Assembly: GCA_017475035.1 (NCBI GenBank)
Contig: JAFVGK010000152.1
Span: 109,812-173,811, forward strand
Source of the DNA: Blautia sp.
GTDB lineage: Bacteria; Bacillota; Clostridia; Lachnospirales; Lachnospiraceae
Length of the DNA stretch: 64,000 nt
Direction: 5' to 3'
Part shown: piece by piece, positions 25,512 through 34,504 of the stretch
Numbering within the stretch: the first letter of the stretch is position 1
Layout: each line of letters starts with the position of its first letter
Translations under genes and position numbers: made by a program
The notes under the pieces: model-generated
Told to the model about the DNA's origin: nothing
Databases searched by the model: none
Seen by the model: the letters and a program-made list of their open reading frames with translations, nothing else

Positions 25512-26394
25512 TTCTCTCTATCCTTTCCATTATTTCCCTCGAAAATTGCAGAAATAAATCTGCCTGCTTCTGATAACCCCATTTTTGGCGGAACGTCATA
25601 GATTCCCGATATTCTGCCGCCTCAGCAAACCGTGCGTTTTCCGGAAAAACCGTATGAAACGGCTGAATGCTTTCGTTGTCTTCCAGCTCTTCCAGCTTCC
25701 TCTTATGCAGAGGATTGCTGTTTTTTACCTTTGTAGCGACAATACCCAGAAGAATAATCTCTTCCTTTTTTTGCGCCTTCCACAGTTCTTTCTCTTTCCA
25801 TTCATTGGAAAAATCAATTATCTGATCAATTACCTCAGGAAATCCATATGTAGAAAGTATATCCGGAATAGCAGGAATGATATAATAATCAGAAATATAC
25901 AAAGCGTTCTTGGTCAATATCCCCATATTCGGAGGGCAATCAATAAAAACATAATCATAGTATGGCACAACCGGATTAACTGCAAGCGCCAGTACTTCGT
26001 ATGGCTGCACCCCATAATCGGTCTTTTTTCCGATCTCATACAGCTGATCCTGAATCCTAAGCAGTTTCAGACTGGATGGCAAAAGATCCAGACCTTTTAC
26101 CCTGTCCAGATTTCCCACGTCGCGCTGCAGAGTCTCCTCCAAAGAAAAGGGAACTTTACTTCGTGAGAACAGTTTTTCCTGAAATGCAGTATAAAGGGTG
26201 AGGTCTTTTTCATTGAGCTCCGCCCATTTATTGTCACCGATCAGCATGACGGTAGCATTGGTCTGGGGATCCATATCGATCACCAGAACCCGTTTTCCAA
26301 AGTATCCTGCCATCGCGCTCGCCGTTCCAACCGTCGTAGTCGTCTTGGCGACTCCCCCCTTCATATTGATAAAGGAGATCACTTTCGCCCGCAT
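25501..26394 (-). CDS. ParA-family ATPase, second of a tandem pair
   Basis: About 297 residues from ATG 26394 after GGAGGTG. It shows the deviant Walker A KGGVAKTTTTVG, Walker A' VIDMDPQTNA, and Walker B YVFIDCPPNMG of ParA/Soj ATPases. These move plasmids, chromosomes or protein cargo by forming ATP-dependent dimers on DNA. The upstream paralogue is related along the whole length. The gene overlaps the SAP-like gene by 11 bases. No ParB gene is nearby. Confidence 0.85.
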   Translation of the reverse strand: MRAKVISFINMKGGVAKTTTTVGTASAMAGYFGKRVLVIDMDPQTNATVMLIGDNKWAELNEKDLTLYTAFQEKLFSRSKVPFSLEETLQRDVGNLDRVKGLDLLPSSLKLLRIQDQLYEIGKKTDYGVQPYEVLALAVNPVVPYYDYVFIDCPPNMGILTKNALYISDYYIIPAIPDILSTYGFPEVIDQIIDFSNEWKEKELWKAQKKEEIILLGIVATKVKNSNPLHKRKLEELEDNESIQPFHTVFPENARFAEAAEYRESMTFRQKWGYQKQADLFLQFSREIMERIERNER

Positions 26395-26413
26395 TTGCAC
26401 CACCTCCAGTGAT

Positions 26414-27259
26414 TTATCTGACCCGTTCCATCAGTTCCTGACAGAAATCGTAATACGGTTGTACGCCATCAGATCCTCCCCATTTCTGGCGGAAAGTCAA
26501 AGGTTCCATATATTCCGCTGCCTCTGCATATCTGGAATTTTCGTAAAAAACTGTCTTGAAGCAAGGTGCGTCTGATCTGTTTCTGAAATCTTCCTGTATA
26601 CGCGTGTGGAGAGCTGCCGTTTTTTTCGTCTTGGTAAATACAATTCCCAGAAGCTTTACTTTCAGTTTTTTATTATGCGCAAAAATGGAAATTCTGTTCT
26701 GAATCTGGGAGATTCCATATGTAGAAAGAATATCCGGTATACAGGGGATGACATAACCATCACTGATCTGTATCCCATTCAGTGAAAGGATTCCGAGATT
26801 CGGAGGACAGTCAATCAGAATGTAATCGTAATCATTCATCACCGGACCGATAGTTATGTCCAGCACCATGTATGGATCATTAAATGTTCTATTATTATAC
26901 TGTATATCATAGATTTCGTCCTGAAGATAAATCATTTTGAGACCGGAAGGAAGCAGATCCACTCCCGGCGCATCCTTAATGTTTCCTACGTTTTTCTGAA
27001 TCGACCGACGAAGAGAAAAATCACGGCTTCCGTCTACAGCATCCAGAAACAGATTGTAAAGTGTACTGTTTTCCTCATCCAGTTCTGCCCATCTTTCCTC
27101 CCCGATCAGCATGGATGTGGCGTTAGTCTGAGGATCCAGATCAATCACCAATACCTTTTTATGAAAATGCTCTGCCAACGCAAAAGCTGTTCCTACAGTC
27201 GTGGTTGTTTTGGCAACCCCGCCTTTCAGATTGATAAAAGATATCACCTTTGCCGCCAT
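26414..27259 (-). CDS. ParA-family ATPase, first of a tandem pair
   Basis: About 281 residues from ATG 27259, which follows GGAGGAGAGGAAGGA. Motifs are KGGVAKTTTTVG, VIDLDPQTNATSML and YILIDCPPNLGIL. It ends 19 bases before the second ParA start and shares the C-terminal PLTFRQKWG stretch (SMTFRQKWG in the paralogue). Related but different sizes in the middle suggest an old duplication. The pair may form heterodimers or handle two cargoes. Confidence 0.85.
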   Translation of the reverse strand: MAAKVISFINLKGGVAKTTTTVGTAFALAEHFHKKVLVIDLDPQTNATSMLIGEERWAELDEENSTLYNLFLDAVDGSRDFSLRRSIQKNVGNIKDAPGVDLLPSGLKMIYLQDEIYDIQYNNRTFNDPYMVLDITIGPVMNDYDYILIDCPPNLGILSLNGIQISDGYVIPCIPDILSTYGISQIQNRISIFAHNKKLKVKLLGIVFTKTKKTAALHTRIQEDFRNRSDAPCFKTVFYENSRYAEAAEYMEPLTFRQKWGGSDGVQPYYDFCQELMERVR

Positions 27260-27419
27260 TTCTTTATCCTTCCTCTCCTCCAAATAATGAAATCTGTTTG
27301 TACATTGACTTAATGTCTTCGGATGACGATTTTGTTGCTGTGGCAGTTAGACTACTGAAGCAATAAATCGCCTCTCTTCTGCCATAATTTCCTGTTCCGG
27401 GATTATCTGAAAACCTGAA
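27260..27419. other. Upstream region of the ParA genes, with a weak repeat B relic
   Basis: CTTCGGATGACGATTTTGTTGC (27318-27340) matches the centre of repeat B; the outer arms are not conserved. No gene is seen. Confidence 0.4.
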
Positions 27420-27989
27420 TCAATAATACATGTCAAACCCGGTTTCCAGACGTTCCGCGTAGGTTTCTCCTGCCGTGATCAGGGCGGGCAGGATGTACTC
27501 CCTGTTATACCGTACTACAGAAATCCGGTCATAAGCGCGCATCCTCATATGAGTCAGCCCTCTTTCCATCTGCTGCAGACATTCCAGCGCACCTCCCCCT
27601 GTACCGCCGGCACAGGCAATCAGCACACACCGTTTTCCTGCAAGGAAATGATTGTGTGCGGCATCGCAGCGGCGCAGCCTGTCAAAGAATGCCTTGAAAC
27701 ACTCAGTCATTTCAGCCCAGTAGACAGCACTGATCCAGACAATGCCGTCTGCTTCTGTCAATGAATGGTATATTTCAGAAAAGTCGTCCCCGATTACGCA
27801 GGACCCGGTTTTATTACAGCTGCCCCAGCCATTTCCACACGCCCTGCAATGCTCCAGCTTTTTGCTGTTCAGGTGGATCTCCTCCACCTGGACTCCTTTC
27901 TCGGCCAGTCCATGAACAAACTGATTCTTCGCTGATGCTGTAAGACCGTCTTTATTCGGGCTTGACCATAGTATAACCACTTTTTTCAT
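27420..27989 (-). CDS. NADPH-dependent FMN reductase / iron-sulfur-flavoprotein-like enzyme
   Basis: About 189 residues from ATG 27989 (MKKVVILWSSPNKDGLTASA). The flavodoxin-like fold opens with an FMN-phosphate loop, and a cysteine-rich stretch, HCRACGNGWGSCNKTGSC, lies near residues 47-64. ISAVYWAEMTECFKAFFDRL matches the family's second conserved block. The enzyme would reduce flavin, quinones or similar compounds. Its promoter lies between two related palindromes, suggesting specific induction. Confidence 0.8.
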   Translation of the reverse strand: MKKVVILWSSPNKDGLTASAKNQFVHGLAEKGVQVEEIHLNSKKLEHCRACGNGWGSCNKTGSCVIGDDFSEIYHSLTEADGIVWISAVYWAEMTECFKAFFDRLRRCDAAHNHFLAGKRCVLIACAGGTGGGALECLQQMERGLTHMRMRAYDRISVVRYNREYILPALITAGETYAERLETGFDMYY

Positions 27990-28068
27990 AATTTTCAGCC
28001 TCCATTTCTCTGTCCAAAGCGTCAAAGCCTACGTCTGTAACCGGCATCGTTCACACCCCACCCTATTT

Positions 28069-28133
28069 GGTATCATTTGATCCCATTATGCATTAAAGGT
28101 AAGCCTGTCAAGCAATTCGGTATCAATTGATAC
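28069..28133 (-). promoter_or_regulatory. Promoter flanked by two related palindromes
   Basis: A perfect 14-bp palindrome GTATCAATTGATAC (28120-28133) and a near copy GGTATCATTTGATCCC (28069-28084) are about 50 bp apart. A consensus TTGACA (minus strand, 28111-28106) lies between them, with a CATAAT- or TAATGG-type -10 about 15-17 bp away. This is the arrangement of a regulator binding on both sides of the promoter of the flavin reductase gene. The regulator is not adjacent. Confidence 0.6.
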
Positions 28134-28153
28134 TTTTCAGTGTGTAATATCTG

Positions 28154-31150
28154 TCACTCATCCTTCTTCGCTTCAGCAGGCGTCTTCAGATAAGCATCTA
28201 TCTTCTCTATGATTTCAGGGGTTTTATATTCAGAGTTATCTGTTCCCCGTATGATTGTGTAGCTGAAATTGTCTGCCAGCGTTTCTTCAGGGTCGATTAC
28301 ATATTCTGTGTTTCTGCCGAACACATCCCAGAAATCAGCCGCATTGTCTGAGGTGTACGCCGTGCTCAGGTCATCGATCGGAACAAGTCCGGTTAACCCA
28401 CTGTCGAAAAAGTTGTCTCCCGGCTCCCGGAAAGGGCTGTCGGTCATGAAGATCACCGCGCAGTCAAGCATCTGTCCGCCGATGTCGAAGGATGCATAGG
28501 AATTGTGGTGCTCCACATCCGGGTTTGAAATGATCTTTTCCTGAATCGCCGGGGCAAATTCATAGTCCGTTTCCGTCACAGTGAACCCGAGAATGCTATA
28601 CATTGCCTCGCGAAAGTCCGGGTGGCTCCTCGTAAGACAGTGGAAGAGTTCATGTGCAGCAGCCTGACGGAAAAACTGCAGATATACCGGCTCTTCCTTT
28701 AAGGCATACTCCAGCAAGGTCTGGCCTAAGTAGATCTGAGTGCCGTGAGTATATGCGCCTGCATCGCATTCCTCTAACATTGTTGTCTTGGCAAAAACGA
28801 TATCATCAGTGGGCGGAAGAACATATCCCCGTTCCCGACAGGTCTTTTCGATAAATCCCATCGTATCGTCTATAGCTGCCTTCTCCTCTTCCGTAAAGTC
28901 CCGTGTCTGTGCGGCAGCGAACGCTTCCATCTCCTCAAGTGTGGCGTCCTGTTTCTGCAGTCTGAAATTCAGGTCATTCTGGTTCATTCCTTCATAATAA
29001 GCACGGTTCCCCGTCAGCAATTCGGCCGCTTCGTCAGCCTCCGCAAAGCGGTAACGGAACATTCTGTTTCCGGCATCCCCCGCCGCTGAATACCCCCGTT
29101 CATATAAGATTTCCTCTCCATAAGACCATCTGCCATCCCCCCCTTTTTCCAGCACAGGAATTTGGATGGGCAGTCTGCCCGGCATACCGCCATCTCCGAA
29201 AATTGCGCATAAAGCGGCCGGTATATTTGCGTTAAAGGCTCCGACATTTTCTGATCCGCTCGTGTGAGCTGTCGGATCAATTCCATATCCTGCTGAAAGA
29301 TACGCGCAGACAATCGCGTCCGCGCTCCGGAAACGCGCTGTATCTACCGGCAGATTCGCGCTCAGCAGGATAAATTTGGCTCCGGATTCTTTCGCTTCCG
29401 AAAGAGCACGGTCAACCCCCTGCATGAACAGGCTGTCATCCTGCAAGAGATCCAGCCCGGCTCCTACGGCGCTGAGGCAGATCACCGCATCCGCCTCCCT
29501 GATGGCTTTCGAAAGCTCGTCAGAATAAACCAGCTTTCCGCCGTCGGCAGTATCATAATAGCGGTCGATCACAATCTTCCTGTCGGCATTTTCATTGCCT
29601 TTTGTCTCTCCGCTGATCAGGTCGATGATCCTGGTATTCTCATCGATAAAGCCATTTGCCGTCAGCCTGTCCATCGCATAAGACACCGGCGTATGATCCA
29701 ATGCCGTGCGGCTTAAGATAACTATGTTTTTATTCTCTGCAGACAGAGGCAAGGCAGCATCGTTTTTCAGCAAAGTAACCGACTGCTCTGCAATATCCTG
29801 CTCCACGGCGTGGTGCGCGGCAGACCCTACCGCTTCGAGAGCGGCTTCAACCTTCTGTTCCACATCAGACCCGCTGATATCCAGATCCAGTATACCATGG
29901 CGTTCTTTCAGCGAAAGAATCCGTTCAACGGACTCATCAATACGGCTTTCCGTAATGCTTCCGTTTTCTGCAAGCTGTACCAGGCCGCTGATATATTCCT
30001 CGTAATACTCCGCCGCCTCGTTATCATTCAGATCCGTTGAGATCAGAAGAATATCGCAGCCGGCGTTTATGGCTTTTTCCGCCACCTGAAGATCATGCTC
30101 CACCGTCCATGCTTCTCCGGAAAACAGATCCGTCCCATTGTCGGGTTCTGTAATAAACTGATCCATTTCCAGGGCATCCGTAATGACCACGCCATCAAAC
30201 CCAAGCTCCTCCCTCAGCATCCGGGTGACAAACAGGGGCGAGAGGGTAGCCGGATAAAATCCTTTCGTCTTTCCGTCCGCCATAAGCATCTCTTCATCAA
30301 TCAGAGGAAATGTAGCAGCAGATGTCATCAGCATTTCGGCACCGTTATCGATTACGCGGCGATACGCAAGAAGACCTCCGCTTTCCAGATCTTCAGGGCT
30401 CAGCCAGATGGATGTCGGATAATCGCTTCCGTCTCCCGCACCTGGAAAATGCTTGTAGCAGGTAATGACATTGCTTTCTCCGACCCCTTCTCCAAAAGCC
30501 TGTCCCAATTTTGACGCAGTCTCGGGATCATCTGAGAATACGCGGGTGCTCATTCCCTGATCTGCCGGGTCTGTGATGACATCGATGCAGGGACCCAGAT
30601 TCACATTGATGCCCAGAGCCGCCATTTCCTCTCCGAGCACCTGTCCGGTAGCCCGCGCATTCTCCTCGGCCTTCTCCCAGGAGGCACCGATTGCCATGCT
30701 GCCCGTTCCCCTTGTTCCCATGATCAGCCGGTTCACGGAACCGCCTTCCACATCTGCAGCTATCAGATACGGAATGATTTCTGTATCCTGCGCATCCATG
30801 CTCAAGGCATTGTTGGCCTGCAGATCATTGATCAGGTGAACCGTCTGTTCTGTGTCCTCAATGTTTGAGCCAAACAGGATCAGGCCTCCATACTGATGCC
30901 GCCGCAGCGCTTCCGCCAGGGCAGGCAGCCCGGAAAGCTCCGTAACCCCCTCTCCTTCCCAGGCACGGATCGCCGGCATGAGCATCTGGGCAATCTTCTG
31001 TTCAGTAGTCATAGCTTCCATGATCTGTGCCGCGCGGCTCATATCGCCTTCCGCTTCCTGCTTTTCCGCAGAGATAAAATCAGAAGCCGGCACAATTCTG
31101 CATAGCATGAGTACAGACAGCAGCAACGCAGATAATTTTTTCATTCTCAT
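28154..31150 (-). CDS. Secreted GH3-family protein fused to a putative zinc metallopeptidase domain
   Basis: About 998 residues from ATG 31150, after AGAGGAG, with signal peptide MRMKKLSALLLSVLML. Residues 40-390 are a GH3 (beta-N-acetylhexosaminidase/beta-glucosidase) barrel: KHFPGAGD at 233-240 and ITDALEMD near 323, whose aspartate is the family nucleophile. The usual NagZ loop histidine after KHFPG is absent. The GH3 C-terminal domain follows to about 690. The last ~300 residues are unrelated and contain HELFH at 833-837 and EETLADNF near 955, the layout of a gluzincin-type zinc site. The combination suggests cell-wall or glycoprotein degradation outside the cell. Confidence 0.75.
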   Translation of the reverse strand: MRMKKLSALLLSVLMLCRIVPASDFISAEKQEAEGDMSRAAQIMEAMTTEQKIAQMLMPAIRAWEGEGVTELSGLPALAEALRRHQYGGLILFGSNIEDTEQTVHLINDLQANNALSMDAQDTEIIPYLIAADVEGGSVNRLIMGTRGTGSMAIGASWEKAEENARATGQVLGEEMAALGINVNLGPCIDVITDPADQGMSTRVFSDDPETASKLGQAFGEGVGESNVITCYKHFPGAGDGSDYPTSIWLSPEDLESGGLLAYRRVIDNGAEMLMTSAATFPLIDEEMLMADGKTKGFYPATLSPLFVTRMLREELGFDGVVITDALEMDQFITEPDNGTDLFSGEAWTVEHDLQVAEKAINAGCDILLISTDLNDNEAAEYYEEYISGLVQLAENGSITESRIDESVERILSLKERHGILDLDISGSDVEQKVEAALEAVGSAAHHAVEQDIAEQSVTLLKNDAALPLSAENKNIVILSRTALDHTPVSYAMDRLTANGFIDENTRIIDLISGETKGNENADRKIVIDRYYDTADGGKLVYSDELSKAIREADAVICLSAVGAGLDLLQDDSLFMQGVDRALSEAKESGAKFILLSANLPVDTARFRSADAIVCAYLSAGYGIDPTAHTSGSENVGAFNANIPAALCAIFGDGGMPGRLPIQIPVLEKGGDGRWSYGEEILYERGYSAAGDAGNRMFRYRFAEADEAAELLTGNRAYYEGMNQNDLNFRLQKQDATLEEMEAFAAAQTRDFTEEEKAAIDDTMGFIEKTCRERGYVLPPTDDIVFAKTTMLEECDAGAYTHGTQIYLGQTLLEYALKEEPVYLQFFRQAAAHELFHCLTRSHPDFREAMYSILGFTVTETDYEFAPAIQEKIISNPDVEHHNSYASFDIGGQMLDCAVIFMTDSPFREPGDNFFDSGLTGLVPIDDLSTAYTSDNAADFWDVFGRNTEYVIDPEETLADNFSYTIIRGTDNSEYKTPEIIEKIDAYLKTPAEAKKDE

Positions 31151-31164
31151 CGTTTTTCTCCTCT

Positions 31165-31251
31165 TACAATGATAATTGTAAACCGACATATCGTCCTGAT
31201 GACTATTTTGCTGCCTGTCAGGCTTCGCGCTCCATGACAAAATATGTCTCC
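31165..31251. repeat. Dispersed 87-bp repeat B, copy 2
   Basis: It matches copy 1 (7435-7521) at 76 of 87 positions, same length and orientation, and keeps the GACATA/TATGTC and ATTTTG/CAAAAT pairings. It ends against the AGAGGAG ribosome site of the GH3 gene on the minus strand. Confidence 0.85.
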
Positions 31252-31421
31252 ACTTTGTGTTCATTATATGCAGGATTTACAGCATTTTCAAGACTTACCG
31301 CGGCAGATGCTTTGTCTTAGTCGTATCGATCCGCAGACAATATACCCGAGAAGTTACTCCAGTTATGTTTTTCCTGAAGTTGTTTCCGCGAAAGCAATTA
31401 AAAGTATATAAAACGATATGA

Positions 31422-31450
31422 TTGACAATGAAACCATACAATGGTAAGAT
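31422..31450 (+). promoter_or_regulatory. Sigma-A promoter of the aldolase-dehydrogenase operon
   Basis: TTGACA at 31422-31427, a 17-bp spacer and TAAGAT at 31445-31450 precede the aldolase gene by about 100 bases. An A-rich repeat, AAAGCAAATAAAATCAAATA, follows. Confidence 0.7.
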
Positions 31451-31555
31451 AAATTAAAAGCAAATAAAATCAAATAAAAGAAGCGAGATATGTTTCTTGT
31501 TCATAATGCAGACGCAGCCCTTCAAAGCACGCTATTTAAGAGGAGGATTTTTAAA

Positions 31556-32239
31556 ATGGAGCTTACGGTAAAACAGGTCGCGGCAATGGTAGATCATACG
31601 AATCTGAAAGCATATGCAACGAAAGAGGATTTTCGGATTCTCTGCGACGAGGCTGTTACATATGGATTTAAATCCGTCGCGATCAATACATACCCGGTAG
31701 CTATGTGCCGGGAGATGCTGGAGGGTACAGAGGTGCTTACCGGGGCGGCTGTCGGTTTTCCTTTGGGACAGATGACCATCGAGGCAAAGGTCGCGGAGGC
31801 AGAGGATGCCGTAAAGAACGGCTGTCAGGAATTTGACTATGTCTGTAATGTAGGCAAAGTAAAAGAGCATGATTATGAATATATTGAAAGAGAAATGTCT
31901 GCGCTGGTGTCTGTGGCAAGGAAAGCCGGCATCTGCTGCAAGGTGATCTTCGAGACCTGCTATCTGACAGAAGAAGAGATCATTGAGACAGCAAAGGTTG
32001 CCTCTAAAGTGAAACCGGATTTTGTAAAGACCAGCACAGGCTTCGGAACCGACGGGGCGAAGCCGGAGCACGTCCGTATCATGAAGCAATACGCGGGAGA
32101 TGATGTGCAGGTAAAAGCGGCAGGCGGGATCCGCAGCTTTGAAGCGGCAAAGGCCATGATCGAAGCAGGAGCGACAAGGCTCGGAACTTCCAGCGGGATT
32201 AAGATCGTAGAAGAAATGAAAGCCGCCGGGTACAGGTAA
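31556..32239 (+). CDS. DeoC-type class I aldolase
   Basis: This 227-residue protein starts at ATG 31556 after GAGGAGG; the open frame upstream lacks a site. It has the deoxyribose-phosphate aldolase catalytic set: aspartate in EFDYVCNVG, Schiff-base lysine in DFVKTSTGFG, and second lysine in VQVKAAGGIRS. DeoC splits 2-deoxyribose 5-phosphate into acetaldehyde and glyceraldehyde 3-phosphate. Here the neighbours are sugar dehydrogenases, a kinase and an isomerase, not nucleoside genes, so a different sugar phosphate is plausible. Confidence 0.85.
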   Translation: MELTVKQVAAMVDHTNLKAYATKEDFRILCDEAVTYGFKSVAINTYPVAMCREMLEGTEVLTGAAVGFPLGQMTIEAKVAEAEDAVKNGCQEFDYVCNVGKVKEHDYEYIEREMSALVSVARKAGICCKVIFETCYLTEEEIIETAKVASKVKPDFVKTSTGFGTDGAKPEHVRIMKQYAGDDVQVKAAGGIRSFEAAKAMIEAGATRLGTSSGIKIVEEMKAAGYR

Positions 32240-32257
32240 CCGGGGAGGAAAGCGGAT

Positions 32258-33295
32258 ATGAAAAAAGTAAGAGTATGCCTGATCGGATGCGGCCGGGCGG
32301 GCATGATCCACGCGAGGAGTTATGCCGGCAAAGTAAAACATGCGGAACTGATCGCGCTTTGCGATCCGTTCGAGGAAAATCTTAAGCTTGCCGGAGAAGA
32401 AATCGACGTACCGTATACGTACACAGACTATAAAGAAGCCCTGCAGAATCCGGAGATCGACGCTGTAATCGTAGTGACGCCTACGAAATTTCACCATGAC
32501 ATTGTGATCGCCGCCGCAAAAGCAGGGAAGCACATTTTCTGCGAAAAACCGATGGCGGAAAGCGCGAAGGAATGTGACGAGATGATCGAAGCATGCAAAG
32601 CGAACGGCGTGAAACTGCAGCTGGGTTTTATGCGCCGGTTTGACAGGAACTTCCGCCGCGGAAAAGATCTGATCGAAAGCGGAATCATCGGGCAGGTGAC
32701 ATCCCTTCGTTCCAACACGCATGGCCCCAGCGAACCGAAGGAATGGATGTTTGACGTCCGGAACAGCTATGGCCCGATCGGCGAAGTAAACAGTCATGAT
32801 TTCGACACGCTCCGCTGGTACGCCGGAAGCGAGGTAAAAAGCCTGTACGCTGTCGGCCACAACTTCCGCAGCCCCGAGATGGCAGAGAAATATCCGGAGT
32901 ACTATGACACCTGCCAGACGATACTGGAATTTGAAAACGGCATTGTGGGAACGATTTCCGGCGCCCAATATGTGAAATACGGATATGATTCCAGAGCAGA
33001 GATCCTGGGAACGGAGGGCATCATCAAGGTGGGAAGCCAGCATGCCGATCAGGTAGAGGTAACGGTTTCCGACCAGAAAAATCTTTCCGATTCCGTTGTC
33101 TCCTGGAGAACACTTTTTGCGGATGCGTACATTGCGGAGGCAAACGCGTTTGCAGACTGTATCATTCTGGATGAAGAACCACCGGTCAGCGGTCATGACG
33201 GAAAAATGGCGCTGATGCTGGTGAAAGCCGGTCTGAAATCGATTCTGGAAAAAAGACCGGTGCAAATTTCTGAAGTGGAAGGAGAAGAGGAATGA
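32258..33295 (+). CDS. Gfo/Idh/MocA-family oxidoreductase
   Basis: This 345-residue protein has an N-terminal Rossmann fold (VCLIGCGRAGMIHARSYAG) and the family signature FCEKPMAESAKECDEM near residue 95. The catalytic lysine is in CEKP. These enzymes oxidise or reduce sugars, inositols or sugar acids with NAD(P). It lies 18 bases after the aldolase and overlaps the alcohol dehydrogenase by 4 bases, so the three genes form one operon. The sequence resembles myo-inositol 2-dehydrogenase, but the substrate is not determined. Confidence 0.87.
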   Translation: MKKVRVCLIGCGRAGMIHARSYAGKVKHAELIALCDPFEENLKLAGEEIDVPYTYTDYKEALQNPEIDAVIVVTPTKFHHDIVIAAAKAGKHIFCEKPMAESAKECDEMIEACKANGVKLQLGFMRRFDRNFRRGKDLIESGIIGQVTSLRSNTHGPSEPKEWMFDVRNSYGPIGEVNSHDFDTLRWYAGSEVKSLYAVGHNFRSPEMAEKYPEYYDTCQTILEFENGIVGTISGAQYVKYGYDSRAEILGTEGIIKVGSQHADQVEVTVSDQKNLSDSVVSWRTLFADAYIAEANAFADCIILDEEPPVSGHDGKMALMLVKAGLKSILEKRPVQISEVEGEEE

Positions 33296-34326
33296 AAGCC
33301 ATCAGACTGCTCGGGAAAGACAATATTCAGATACAGGAAATACCTGTCCCGGAGATCAGCGACGATGAGATGCTGATCAAGGTGAAAGCAGCCTCTATCT
33401 GCGGAACAGATGTGAGGATGTTCCGGAACGGCTATACCGGCGTGTCGGAGGAACATCCTCTTACACTGGGACATGAATTTGCGGGAGACATCGAGAAAAT
33501 CGGAAAAAATGTTCGGAATTATCATGTGGGTCAGAAGGTATCCGTAGCGCCGAACTTCGGATGCGGAACCTGTAACCAGTGTGTAAGCGGAAGAACGCAT
33601 CTGTGTAAAGATCTTCATGCCTTCGGGGTAACCATGGACGGCGGATTTGCCGAGTATGTCAGGATTCCTGCCGCCGCCATTGCCCAGGGAAACGTTTCCC
33701 CGCTGGACAAGGAGATCTCCTATCAGGCAGCCGCGCTGGTAGAACCGCTGAGCTGTGTCTACAACGGCCAGCTGCTTCTTCATGCGGAAAAAGGCAGCGA
33801 CGTGCTGGTGATCGGCATGGGGCCGATCGGCATCATGCATATCATGGTGGCCAAAGTATTCGGAGCAGGAAAAATCTTTGTCAATGATCTGGATCATGAC
33901 AGACTGATGAAGGCAAAGGAATTATTCCCTGACGTGACCGTCATCGAAGGGGACGTCATGGAAGGCCTTCGGGCAAACGGTGTGGAAGGCGTGGATGTGT
34001 GCATTATTGCCGCCCCGGCAGGCGCCGCGCAAACAGCTTCTCTCAATTATATGAATATGAACGGCAAAATCCTCTTCTTCGGCGGCCTGCCCAAAGACAG
34101 GGAAAACATTTCCATTAATTCCAACCTGATCCATTACAGACAGCTGACTATCCAGGGCTGCACCAAACAAAGCATCTCCGAATATCGTCTTTGCGCCAAG
34201 CTGGTCAATGACGGCAGAATCCCGCTGGAAAAGATCCTCTCCGACACGTACACGGCAGAACAGTTCTTCGAGGCGATGGATAACGCTGCTAAGGCAAAAG
34301 GCCTGAAGCATGTGATAACGTTTTAA
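33292..34326 (+). CDS. Zinc-dependent medium-chain alcohol/polyol dehydrogenase
   Basis: This 344-residue protein has the catalytic zinc pattern ICGTDVRMF and TLGHEFAGDIEKIG, and structural-zinc cysteines in FGCGTCNQCVSGRTHLC. The NAD-binding region is VLVIGMGPIGIMHIMV. It resembles sorbitol/threonine/galactitol-type dehydrogenases. Its start overlaps the preceding gene by 4 bases (ATGA). It likely oxidises a polyol or sugar in the same pathway. Confidence 0.87.
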   Translation: MKAIRLLGKDNIQIQEIPVPEISDDEMLIKVKAASICGTDVRMFRNGYTGVSEEHPLTLGHEFAGDIEKIGKNVRNYHVGQKVSVAPNFGCGTCNQCVSGRTHLCKDLHAFGVTMDGGFAEYVRIPAAAIAQGNVSPLDKEISYQAAALVEPLSCVYNGQLLLHAEKGSDVLVIGMGPIGIMHIMVAKVFGAGKIFVNDLDHDRLMKAKELFPDVTVIEGDVMEGLRANGVEGVDVCIIAAPAGAAQTASLNYMNMNGKILFFGGLPKDRENISINSNLIHYRQLTIQGCTKQSISEYRLCAKLVNDGRIPLEKILSDTYTAEQFFEAMDNAAKAKGLKHVITF

Positions 34327-34504
34327 GAACAGGATCCGAAGCCGGATTCCGTTCGAAAAAGTTATACTCATGAACGCAATTAACTGCCGTTTCATATTGA
34401 ACACACCGAACGTTTACTCGTTATATGGTAATCGTATCGGCAGACATTTACGTTACCAGGTATAAACAGCATCGTATAAAACAACGTTTCTGGAGGAGGG
34501 AACC
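34327..34504. other. Intergenic between dehydrogenase and kinase genes
   Basis: A weak GGATCCG/CGGATTCC hairpin follows the dehydrogenase stop. The kinase is preceded by GGAGGAGGG. No clear promoter hexamers were identified. Confidence 0.4.

Noticed and set aside
26395-27283. A plasmid origin or parS site beside the ParA genes
   Set aside because: No iterons, replication initiator or convincing centromere-like repeat were seen; only a weak repeat B relic is present.
31532-33265. A 577-codon open frame on the minus strand opposite the aldolase and Gfo/Idh/MocA genes
   Set aside because: It is low-complexity, rich in His, Phe and Cys, and matches no family; the plus-strand genes have full catalytic motifs and ribosome sites.
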